From the NCBI GenBank assembly GCA_036274895.1, contig DASUEU010000039.1:248001-312000 (forward strand): 64,000 bases of DNA, written 5' to 3'. The DNA comes from CALMKX01 sp036274895. GTDB taxonomy: Bacteria; Acidobacteriota; Thermoanaerobaculia; Multivoradales; SZUA-115. Each line of letters starts with the position of its first letter. Position 1 is the first letter of the stretch. The notes under the pieces are model-generated. The model was not told where the DNA came from. It searched no databases and saw only the letters and a program-made list of their open reading frames with translations. A program made the position numbers and the translations under genes. Positions 47,801 through 55,800 of this stretch are shown here, one piece after another.

Positions 47801-49513
47801 GTGATCGACCTCGGAGCCGGAATCGGGCTGTTCCGCCTCTTCTGCCAGATCGCCTGGCCCGGCTGTAGGGTCGACTCCTTTGAGGCGGATCCCGCCGCCT
47901 TCTCTCTCCTCTCGACCAACGCCTCGTTGTATCCCAGCCCGGGCGGGCTGCACGAGGTGACCCCCGAGGAGTTGGCCGGCGGAGCCTTGTCCCGCTTTCT
48001 CGACGAAGAGGCCCTCGACCGAGTCGACCTGCTCAAAATCAGCAGAGTCCCCAACCCGGCCGGCGTACTCGAGGGGATCCGCGAAGATCTCCGCGCGAAG
48101 CTCGAGCTGGTGGTGATCCGACTCGAGCCAGGTGAGGCCGCGGCTCGAGTGCTCGAGCCGCTCGCTCGCCTGGGGTTCGAGTGCACGGTGGAGGACGAGC
48201 CATCCCGCTACCTCTACGCCTGGCAGAGCAAGGCGGCTGGGAGGAGCGCAGGGGCCGAGGCCCACGGCCGGCCCTTGCCGACCAGTCGGCCCCTGCTCAG
48301 TGGTGAAGAGCTGATGGCCTGGCTGATCGACCGCCTTCCTCCGGCCCTGGTGCCGTCCTCGATCTCGATGCTGGACCAGCTGCCTCTGACCCCCAACGGC
48401 AAGCTCGATCAGCGTGCCCTGCCGGTGCCCCAGGCCGAGCGGCCGCCCTTGCGGCAGGCCTATGTGGCTCCTCGCGATGCCGTGGAGATGACTCTGGTGG
48501 AGCTCTGGGAAGGTGTGCTCGGAGTCCGACCCATCGGCGTGCGAGACAGTTTTTTCGACCTCGGTGGACACTCCCTCCTGGTGGCCACTCTGGTCAGCCG
48601 GATCGAACGGGAGCTGGCCCGCTCGGTTCCCCTCGGCACCCTCTTCCACGCACCGACGATCGAGAAGCTGGCCCAGGTCCTGGGAGAGGCCGGAGCCGCA
48701 CCTTCTACGCCGCTCCTGCCCATCCAGCCCCAGGGGTCCAAGCGCCCGGTCTTCTTCGTCCATCCCCTGGGTGGCAGTGCCGTCTGCTACCTCGGCCTGG
48801 CACGCGAGCTCGGGCTCGAACAACCCATCTACGGCCTGGACACTCACTACCTGGTCCACCGGGACGAGACCTTCGACTCGCTGGAGGCCATGGCCTCCCG
48901 GTACGTCGAAGCCGTTCGTCAGGTGAGCCCTGCAGGACCCTACCGCCTCGGCGGCTGGTCCTTCGGTGGCCTGGTGGCCTTCGAGATGGCCCAGCAGCTG
49001 ACCCGTGAAGGCGAGGAGGTCGAGCTCCTGGCCCTGCTCGATACCTTCCTCTCCTCCGAGGAGACCGGCCGTCGATCCGAGGCGGACTCGGCGACCGTCT
49101 TGAGCGAGCTACTGGGCGATCGAATTCCGCTGGTCGAGGAAGAGCTGCGACGACTCGACGGCGAAGGGCAGTTGCGCTACGTGCTCGATCGCTGTCGTGA
49201 GGCCGACGCCGTTCCCCTGGGCTATGACGAGGGAACGGCCCGGCGGCTGATGGAGATCGTCAGCATGAACGGCCGGCTCAGCCAAGCCTACCGCCCCCGG
49301 CTCTATCCCGGGCAGATCACCTACTACCAGGCGCGAATGGCGGATTCGCCGCCTGGAGGGCCGATCGTCGAGGAGTGGCGCCGGCTCAGTGGTCAGCCCC
49401 TCGCCCATCAGGTAGTGCTCGGCAACCACCGCGAGATGCTCTCGCCCCCCTACGTGGCCGGTCTCGCCGAGACCATCGGAAGCGAGCTGGACCGGCTCGA
49501 CACTCTGTCTTGA
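44888..49513 (+). CDS. NRPS 5: C-A(FkbM-like insert)-PCP-TE, termination subunit
   Basis: The protein has 1541 residues. The ATG at 44888 is chosen because it overlaps the NRPS 4 stop (ATGA) and begins directly before the C-domain start, YPLTPTQQGMLFH. Domains: D-donor-type C 5-440 (HHHIILDGWS); A 460-1180; PCP (Ser1229); type I thioesterase 1255-1535 with Ser1358 in GWSFGG, Asp1385 and His1514. The A domain has the core FFTSGTTGRPKG and specificity residues DVRHFALLAK, identical to A2 of NRPS 4. Residues about 941-1117 are inserted near the end of the A domain and resemble an FkbM methyltransferase (VIDLGAGIGLF), but the usual KIDVEG motif reads KISRVP. The TE releases the chain by hydrolysis or cyclisation; the sequence does not say which. 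An extension upstream to 44336 is in frame but only reads through NRPS 4. Confidence 0.92.
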   Translation: MTTELIEDLYPLTPTQQGMLFHTLYTPDAGIYIEQMTCTLEGTLDQGAFERAWARVIDRHAVLRSAFDWESMDQSTQVVMREVDLPLRLHDWRDLEPEARQQRLDAHLADERERGFDLAVAPLVRITLFRLADQTYQMTWCHHHIILDGWSMPILVNELFRCYWAERAGLDLELPRPRPFRDYIAWLQRQDLSAAEVYWRRRLAGFPAPTPLGVESPGPDAELPRELFGDVRSRLSAVTSSTLSSLAQSQHLTLSAIALGAWALLLSRRSEEPDVVLGALVSGRPAELSGAETMVGLFLNTLPLRAQVRPEQGFLAFAREVHETLLELRTHEHSPLVQVQGWSEIPRGTSLFESMVSYESFPLGSPSPAGEQELVVREPKIVGSPHYPLNLAFNPGEIIELGLRYDTRRFRPEAVRELLDQYVLLLEQVAATPTIPLARLSLVTPAARRILPDPAVVLDRPEPLSLPERFHEVAAHHSQRPAVVQGGEIWTYVQLAERANALAALLAEAGVEAGTAVAVSGERSPGLVSSMLAVLLAGGVLVPLDPRLPTERRREMERQAGVRHRLEDSSGPEPTDEEEIRLWRFQASTGLPEGAVPGAEPPQRSTRPGDPAYVFFTSGTTGRPKGVLGCHRGLAHFLDWQRTTFEVGPGDRSAQLTGLSFDVVLRDLFLPLTAGATLCLPEPGLDVASPDLPAWLETQGITLLHTVPSLARHWLLTATKGASLGALRHTFFAGEPLTEELVSAWRSTFAAGGEVINLYGPTETTLAKLSFRVPDPPLPGVQPIGRPLPQTQALVLGEGDRLCGLGEPGEIVLRTPFRTLGYLQPGAVEAARFFPSPWSGDQEDLLYRSGDVGRHRLDGVLEILGRRDEQLKVRGVRIVPGEIESVLREHAGVQDAVVIARPSPRGEAALAAFVVATRDRAARVDGRLRRRLPNHLAVVELGEEDTLGQYAEIFEEKVFTRHGIEVGPRGRVIDLGAGIGLFRLFCQIAWPGCRVDSFEADPAAFSLLSTNASLYPSPGGLHEVTPEELAGGALSRFLDEEALDRVDLLKISRVPNPAGVLEGIREDLRAKLELVVIRLEPGEAAARVLEPLARLGFECTVEDEPSRYLYAWQSKAAGRSAGAEAHGRPLPTSRPLLSGEELMAWLIDRLPPALVPSSISMLDQLPLTPNGKLDQRALPVPQAERPPLRQAYVAPRDAVEMTLVELWEGVLGVRPIGVRDSFFDLGGHSLLVATLVSRIERELARSVPLGTLFHAPTIEKLAQVLGEAGAAPSTPLLPIQPQGSKRPVFFVHPLGGSAVCYLGLARELGLEQPIYGLDTHYLVHRDETFDSLEAMASRYVEAVRQVSPAGPYRLGGWSFGGLVAFEMAQQLTREGEEVELLALLDTFLSSEETGRRSEADSATVLSELLGDRIPLVEEELRRLDGEGQLRYVLDRCREADAVPLGYDEGTARRLMEIVSMNGRLSQAYRPRLYPGQITYYQARMADSPPGGPIVEEWRRLSGQPLAHQVVLGNHREMLSPPYVAGLAETIGSELDRLDTLS

Positions 49514-49560
49514 GCAGCGGCTCGAACGACACTGGCGGGGACCGCGTGGCCCCTTTCCCG

Positions 49561-49566
49561 AGGAGG
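49561..49566 (+). promoter_or_regulatory. Ribosome binding site deciding a TTG start
   Basis: AGGAGG is a perfect Shine-Dalgarno sequence 7 nt before the TTG at 49574. It supports TTG as the start of the ATP-grasp-like gene and shows that this gene has its own strong translation start after the 60-bp gap behind NRPS 5. Confidence 0.75.
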
Positions 49567-49573
49567 TGAGCTC

Positions 49574-50986
49574 TTGATCTACGAAAGCCTGCGACGGGAA
49601 GAGATCCCCGAGGAAGTCTTGGCCGCTCACCGCGCGCTCGGACCCCTCAACGAGGAGTTCCTCGACTTCGTGGCGGGGACTCCGGCCGCCCTCGAGCGAT
49701 CGAGCTTCCAGCCCGTTCACGATCTCGCCTTCTACCCACTGACTTCCTGGCCGGTGTTCGCCGGCGGCGAAATGCTCGACGAGCTCACCCGGGCCTCGGT
49801 CGAGCTGACTCGGCTCATCAAAAAGGTGCCGGCCCTCACCTTCAAGAACGACCCCACGGCCATCGCCAGCTACTACAAGCTGGCGAGCCCCCAGCTCGCC
49901 ACCATGGTCCTCGAGGAGCCCAACGGCTTCGACGCAGCCCTGGCCCGAGCGGATCTGGTGATCTCCCCGCAGGGCATCAAGTGCCTCGAAGTCAATCTCG
50001 GCTGTCCGGGTGGCCTTCAGGTGCCCGCTGCCGAGCCTGCCTACCTGCGGTGCGCGGTCTTGGCGAAATTCCTGGCGGACCAGGACCGCCCGGTCCGGGT
50101 GACCAGCGCTCTCGAAGTCGAGCTGACGCACGTCCTCTCCAGCGTGGCCACCGAGATCGCATGGCCGCACTCGGAACTGAACACCAGCTTCATCGCGACC
50201 TCCGAGCTGGCGCCGGAAGTCAAGGCCGAGACCCTTCGCTATACCGAGCCCATCTATCGCTCACTCCTGGCCCGCCATGCTCCCGGAAAGACCGGAGATC
50301 TCCTCATCGGCAGCTATCGCGACCTCGAGGACTTCCCAGAGCACGTAGCGCTTCGTGGTCGTCGGCTGGCCGCCATCATCGAGCTCGAGCAGAGCCAATG
50401 GCACTCCACCTTCCGTCACTTCAAGAGCGGGCGAATGAAGATCTTCAACGGCCCGTGCGCCCTGATCCTCGCCGACAAGCGCAACCTGGCTCTGCTCTCG
50501 GAGTTGGAGCGCTCACCGCTGCTCAGTGCCGAGGAACGAGCTGCCATCAGCCGCTGGATCCCTTGGTCGCGCCCGATCAAGGCCGGCTATTCTCACCGAG
50601 ACGGCGAGCGACTCTATCTGCCAGAATACATCTCAGCGAATCGGGAATCTCTGGTGATGAAACCGGCCCGCTCTGGAAAGGGGGCGAACGTACATCTCGG
50701 CAGGTCGACTTCTCCGGACCTGTGGACCCAGGTCCTTCGTGAGGCACTCGCAGCCCGTGATTGGATCGTCCAGGACTATCATCAATCGCTTCCTTACCTC
50801 TGTCAGATGGGAGACCGAGGATGTGCCGTCCACGACCTGGTCTGGGGAATCTTCGTGTTCGGATCCCGCTATGGTGGTGGCTTTCTGCGCGTCATGCCCA
50901 GGGATCTCCACGTACCCATCAACTCGGCGCGAGGCGCGCTCGAAGCGATTCTCTTTGAGGTCGGAGCCCCTCGTACTGACATCTAA
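49574..50986 (+). CDS. Putative circularly permuted ATP-grasp protein (glutathionylspermidine-synthase-like), tailoring candidate
   Basis: The protein has 470 residues, soluble, with no signal peptide. Features recalling the circularly permuted ATP-grasp/pre-ATP-grasp families are VISPQGIKCLEVNLGCPGG (about residues 131-150), an NGPCALILADKRNLALL segment (about 291), PWSRPIKAGY (about 331), LVMKPARSGKGANVHLG (about 360) and WIVQDY (about 396). Relatives form amide bonds through acyl-phosphates. The gene sits 60 bp after the NRPS thioesterase gene and 14 bp before the DinB-like gene, so it probably acts on the same product, for example by ligating an amine or amino acid. That role is inference. 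The family assignment rests on pattern recall only; it could also be a distant, inactive relative. Confidence 0.6.
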   Translation: MIYESLRREEIPEEVLAAHRALGPLNEEFLDFVAGTPAALERSSFQPVHDLAFYPLTSWPVFAGGEMLDELTRASVELTRLIKKVPALTFKNDPTAIASYYKLASPQLATMVLEEPNGFDAALARADLVISPQGIKCLEVNLGCPGGLQVPAAEPAYLRCAVLAKFLADQDRPVRVTSALEVELTHVLSSVATEIAWPHSELNTSFIATSELAPEVKAETLRYTEPIYRSLLARHAPGKTGDLLIGSYRDLEDFPEHVALRGRRLAAIIELEQSQWHSTFRHFKSGRMKIFNGPCALILADKRNLALLSELERSPLLSAEERAAISRWIPWSRPIKAGYSHRDGERLYLPEYISANRESLVMKPARSGKGANVHLGRSTSPDLWTQVLREALAARDWIVQDYHQSLPYLCQMGDRGCAVHDLVWGIFVFGSRYGGGFLRVMPRDLHVPINSARGALEAILFEVGAPRTDI

Positions 50987-51000
50987 CCGAGGGTTGTCTT

Positions 51001-51552
51001 ATGAAGCATTTGTTGATTCTGCCGGCTCTTTTCACTTTTCTGGGCTGCGCGACGACCATGGACGATCCCGTAGCCTCCGTGCCCGTTCAGGTTGTTGCCG
51101 AGAGCTCCATGAAACGCTTTGGTGTCGTTCACGGCTACATCTTGCGGGCGGCCGAGAAGATCCCGGATGAGCTCTATTCCCTCCGGCCGGTTCCGGAGGT
51201 CCGGTCGATCGCCGAGCTTTTCGGCCACATTGCCGATAGCTACAAGCTCGTCTGTGGCAGCGCCCTCGGCGAGCCGCTGCCCGAAGACGTCAAGCGAATC
51301 GAGCACACGACGTCGACGAAGGCCGATCTCATCCAGGCACTCACGACCAACAAGGCCTATTGCGATCGCGCCCACGAGCTCCTATCGGGAGCGAAAGGGG
51401 CAGAGATGATGCCGGCCACCGGCGGCCTCCACCCGCGGGTGACCTTGCTCTTCTACAACACCGCTCACAGTTGGGAGCACTACGGCAACCTGGTCACCTA
51501 CATGAGGATCAACGGCATCGTACCGCCGTCGAGCGAGCGAGCACAGAAGTAA
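51001..51552 (+). CDS. DinB-like domain lipoprotein
   Basis: The protein has 183 residues. It starts with a short basic segment, a hydrophobic stretch and a lipobox-like FLGC with Cys at about residue 16, so it is probably a membrane-anchored lipoprotein. The rest resembles the DinB four-helix fold, with candidate metal ligands in FGHIADS and TAHSWEHYGN. DinB-like proteins include thiol-dependent transferases with unknown partners. It is the last gene of the operon, 14 bp after the ATP-grasp-like gene, with a GAGGG ribosome site. No function in the pathway can be read from the sequence. Confidence 0.7.
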   Translation: MKHLLILPALFTFLGCATTMDDPVASVPVQVVAESSMKRFGVVHGYILRAAEKIPDELYSLRPVPEVRSIAELFGHIADSYKLVCGSALGEPLPEDVKRIEHTTSTKADLIQALTTNKAYCDRAHELLSGAKGAEMMPATGGLHPRVTLLFYNTAHSWEHYGNLVTYMRINGIVPPSSERAQK

Positions 51553-51739
51553 GCGGCTCTTCCGTTCTTTGTGTGGGTAGCCGGCCAGCAGGGGGCCTGG
51601 GCTGGGCGGTATCGTCAGGGCCATGCGAGACCGAGGCCTGCACGCGAGGATCCTGGGCATCGAGGCGCCGTGTTCCAGGACCGAGGTTGCCCCCTGCTAG
51701 GATGCGCCCGGATCCCTTCTCTGGACGCGAGGTGGCCGA
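51553..51739. other. Intergenic region between NRPS operon and hsdM remnant
   Basis: No gene is seen. A perfect 10-bp inverted repeat lies here, AGCAGGGGGC at 51587-51596 and GCCCCCTGCT at 51689-51698, about 92 nt apart. The region also holds the left copy of a 14-bp sequence repeated at 60246. No clear terminator with a T-run is visible. Confidence 0.5.
51575..51588 (+). repeat. Left copy of a 14-bp direct repeat flanking the defence-like island
   Basis: GGGTAGCCGGCCAG occurs here and again at 60246-60259, on either side of hsdM, the STAND-like gene and its partner. It could be an insertion footprint or attachment core. A 14-bp match in GC-rich DNA can arise by chance, and no integrase is present. 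Confidence 0.25.
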
Positions 51740-52780
51740 TTGCCTGAGACGCCTGTTCTGAAGCTCACGTTCAGCCAGCTGTCGAGCCTGCTGTTCAAGG
51801 CCTGCGACGACCTGCGCGGGAGCATGGATGCCTCGGAGTACAAGGAGTACATCTTCGGCATGCTGTTCCTGAAGCGCTTGTCCGACCTGTTCGACCAGGA
51901 GAAGGACAAGCTCGAGGCCGAGCTCCAGGGCCGAGGCATGGCGCCGGCCCACGTCGAGGCTCAGCTCGAGAACCCGGACCAGTACACGTTCTACGTGCCC
52001 TTCGAGGCTCGCTGGGAGCAGGTCCAGCACCTGAAGACGGACGTGGGCACGGCCCTCAACAAGGCATTGGAAGCGCTCGAGGACGCCAATCCGGACGCTC
52101 TCGAGGACGTGCTCAAGGGCATCAACTTCAACCGCAAGATCGGCCAGCGGACGCTGGATGACGACACGCTGGTCAACTTCATCCAGAACTTCGAGGAGAT
52201 CCCCCTCCGGGACGAGAACTTCGAGTTCCCCGACCTCCTGGGTGCGGCCTACGAGTACCTGATCAAGTATTTCGCCGACTCCGCCGGCAAGAAGGCCGGG
52301 GAGTTCTACACCCCGGCAGAGGTGGTGCGGGTACTGGTGGAGATTGTGGATCCGCGCCCGGGCATGAGCGTCTATGACCCCACGGTCGGGTCCGGCGGCA
52401 TGCTGATCCAGACCCGCGATTACGTGAGCGAGTGCGGCGGCGACCCGCGGGACCTCACCCTGGCGGGTCAAGAGAAGATCGGCACCACCTGGTCGATCTG
52501 CAAGATGAACATGCTGCTCCACGGCATCGCGCATGCCGACATCCGCCAGGAGGACACCCTGCGCCGCCTCCAGCACCGGGCCGAGAAGGGCAAGCTGCGG
52601 CGCTACAAGCGTCGAGGTTCCAGTCCTGAACCCGCCGGCGCGTCGCGCTGGGCAGGAAGCTCTGTCTCTCGCCACTTGGCGCCAAGGACGATGGCTCCAC
52701 GAAGCTCTGGACCCCGCCTGGTCCTTCGTCATCTCCGCCTGGCAATGGCTGGGCTGGCTTGTCAGCGCCTCCAGCGATAG
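51740..52780 (+). pseudogene. hsdM: Truncated type I restriction-modification methyltransferase subunit
   Basis: From the TTG at 51740 (GAGGTG ribosome site upstream) about 291 residues match HsdM. The N-terminal helical domain runs LTFSQLSSLLFKACDDLRG to LKRLSDLFD. Next come GEFYTPAEVVRVLV, the SAM-binding motif DPTVGSGG (Asp213) and the NMLLHGI...ADIRQEDTL segment. The resemblance stops near base 52612, a few residues before the catalytic NPPF motif should appear. The remaining frame to 52780 is Arg/Ser-rich and not HsdM-like. HsdM is normally about 490-520 residues, so this is a 5' remnant that cannot methylate. No HsdS or HsdR is in the window. The break lies 220 bp before the STAND-like gene, suggesting that the rest of the system was replaced by it. 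Confidence 0.8.
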
Positions 52781-52832
52781 TCTTGCTCGACACTGCTTTC
52801 TGGCATCGAAGAACTCAAGCCAAGGGCCTCAA

Positions 52833-55800
52833 ATGGCCACGACGAGGACACGCAACCGATCAGGGGCACTCCCCTCCAACGCAGGTGACCGCTATCACCT
52901 GGTCTACGTGGCCCGTCGGCTTCTCGATCTCCTCCATCCCTACTCCGGCCTCACTCAAGTCGTCATCGAGAACGTCGCCCCGGGCGATGAGCGGGGAGCC
53001 CGAAGTCCATCCTCGTTCCTCGGCGTCGATCTCGCTGAGTACTATGGGGGGTTGGACGCCGCGACAGCGAGTCGAGTCGATCTGGTCCAGGTCAAGTACA
53101 GCCCTCTGAGACCGCAGGATCCATGGACACTGAGCCGCCTCACCGAACGCAAGAGAGGAGGCGCATCGGTACTCCGCAAGCTAGCGGCGATGTACACGTC
53201 GTTGGTTGAACTGAAGAGAGATCACGGACCGCACGTGACCGTCCGGCTACTGACGAACCAGCCGCTGAGCCGCAGCTTGCGAGAGCACGTCCAGCAGCTC
53301 CGCACTTTGGCTGAGGGCAAACCTCACCTTGCTGCCGCCCGCGCACTGGCCTCGGCCAGTGGTCCCGCGGGCAGGACTGCCAAGAAGCTCAAGGACGGGA
53401 CTAGCCTTACATGGAGTCGCCTGGCCCAGCTCCTTGGCCGCTGGGATCTGGAGGCGTTCCAGCACCAATCTCTAGAGCAGTCCGAGGCCCAGCTCTTCGA
53501 ACGACTCAGCGGAATGAGCTCCCAGGGTGGTGACCGGTTGGAGCTTCTCCTCGGATCCCTTCAGGCTCGAGCCACGCCCGGCCAGAAGTCGACCTACGAT
53601 CGACGAGCAGTTCTGGCCACTCTTCGCCTGCGAGAGGATCAGATTCAACCGGCGCCGACAGTCTTCGCGGCCGATCCAAGTCACTTCGAGACGGCATCGA
53701 GTCGCGAAGTCCGTAAAGCCATCGAGGCGGGAGTCTCACACGTTATCGTTCATGGCCGTAGCGGCTCGGGCAAGTCCACCTCATTGAGACTTGCTCTTCA
53801 AGGCTATTGCGGTGACGAGGCAGTGCTCTACGACTGCTACGCGGACGGGAAGGGAATCCTGCCAGGACAGGAACGCTTCCCTTATAAGAAGTGTTTCACT
53901 CAGGTCATCAACGACCTGGACGCTCGATATCGTACTGGCGTCCTGGCTACTGTGGAGCTTGACTATGACGGCCTCTTCGTCCAGCTTAGGCTCGCACTGA
54001 GCGAGGCATCTCGCGCTGCTGCCGAGCGAGGCCATCGGCTCGTACTGGCCTTCGATGCGATCGACAATGCGGCTGAGCAGATGCGCCGCTCCGGACGTGA
54101 GGCAGGGGAACCGTTCTTGCCTCTTCTTTGCAATCTTCCCCTACCTCCGAACTGCACTGTGATTGTTTCCCTTCGAACTGAGAACCTGTCGGAGGTCGAC
54201 GGCGCCACCCTGAGAGATGCCCACTCTGTCGAGATCCAGGGGTTCGAGGAGGAAGAGACTCGAGCCTTCGCCGCCAGGATCGCGCCGGTTCTCGGTCCTG
54301 ACGAGGTCACTCTGCTCCACGAGCGAACATCGGGCAACCCACGTGTCCAAAGCAAAGTGCTTCCCGCCATTGTTGCAAGGCCGGAGGTGGATCCGCGCAC
54401 CATCATCGAAGAGACGGCTCGGCGAACCGCCTTCCAATACTACGACCAGGAGAAGGTGGCGCGCTTGGCACAGCCTCCTGCTCGCTTCCTTCTGGCGCTG
54501 CTCTATGAGATGAGGCAGGCGCCGCGGCTCGCAGATGTGGCTGCCTTGGCCGGCCTGCAGCTCTCCGAGGCCAGGGCGACCGTGGCAAGCCTCAGCTACG
54601 GCCTCCGCTTGAGCTCTGACGACACCGTGGGCTGGTCGGACCAGGACTTTCTGGATTGGGTGGGCCAAAGACTCGAGGAGGAACGAAGTTCTGCCCGGAC
54701 CCACCTTGCGGACTACTGCCTCGAGCACTTCGAGGGAGACGAGTACGCACGGTGGAACCTCTCCCACCACTTGAGACAGGCCAACCGGCGCCGCGAGCTG
54801 GTCGCCTTCTGGAAGGAGCCGGGTCGCCTAGAGGATCAGATTCGCGCGGCCCACGGGCAGGAAGAGCGTGTGCTCGAGGACCTGCGCGCTGCGATGTTGG
54901 CTGCACTCGACCTCGATGGGATGGCGGACGCAGTAGATCTGCTACTCCGGGCCGCTGACATCGCCGAAGGCCGTGATGCTTTTGAGCACGCGCTCGCCGA
55001 CAATCCGGGCGTTGCGGTCGCGGCTGGTCTTGCTCATCTCATCCCCGGTGGGTCTGACACGCCCTCGGATGATTCTCTTTCGAGGAGGGCGCGGGTCTCT
55101 GGTGAGGACCACTTGAGGGTTGCTGCAGAGCTCGCCTGCCGACCAGAGTGGCGAGAGGCCGCAGGACTCGCCTATGCCCGCTTTGCAGCGGCAATGGACG
55201 AGGAGCTCGCCCGAGACCCTGAGCGCGGTGGGCGGATCAGCGAGGAGGCCTTTGGGGACTATGCTCGCTACCAGGTCCGCATCCGTGGCTTGCGAGATGC
55301 TCTCGAGTTCCGCGCCAGTGCCGAACCTGGAACGTGGTCTCGGCTCTTCGCACTGGCTGCATGCGCGGATTGGTGCACCATCCACGAGCCTGACCCCCTC
55401 GGCGCCGTCGATGCATCGACTCTGCCGCTCGACACGAAGGTCGTTGGGACTCTTGGTGTCCTCGCGGCGGTAGATCCAGATCGGCCGCTCGGTGTGCCGT
55501 TGAGAGCACTCGATGCCCAGGATGTCAAGCGAGCGACGCAGGCACTTGCGCACGCCCTTGCTCCGAGTACCTCAGAGCTGGGGGCTTTCTTCCATCAAGA
55601 CGCAAGGGAGCTGTATCAGCCCGGGGTGCCCGATCGAGTTGTTGCAGCCCTGGTGAGTGCGGCCGAGAACCTGGCGGCTGCAGGGTTCCTCGACGCCGCT
55701 CGTACCCTGGTGCAGGCTTGGTCTCCCAGCCTGCCCACATACCTCTGGGGCGATGAGGTCATCCACTATCTTCGATGGGTGGCGCTTCGAGAGGCGTTGA

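Noticed and set aside
52612..52660. An NPP tripeptide in another frame just after the hsdM break, suggesting a simple frameshift
   Set aside because: The residues after NPP do not resemble the usual continuation of HsdM, so a frameshift alone does not restore the gene.
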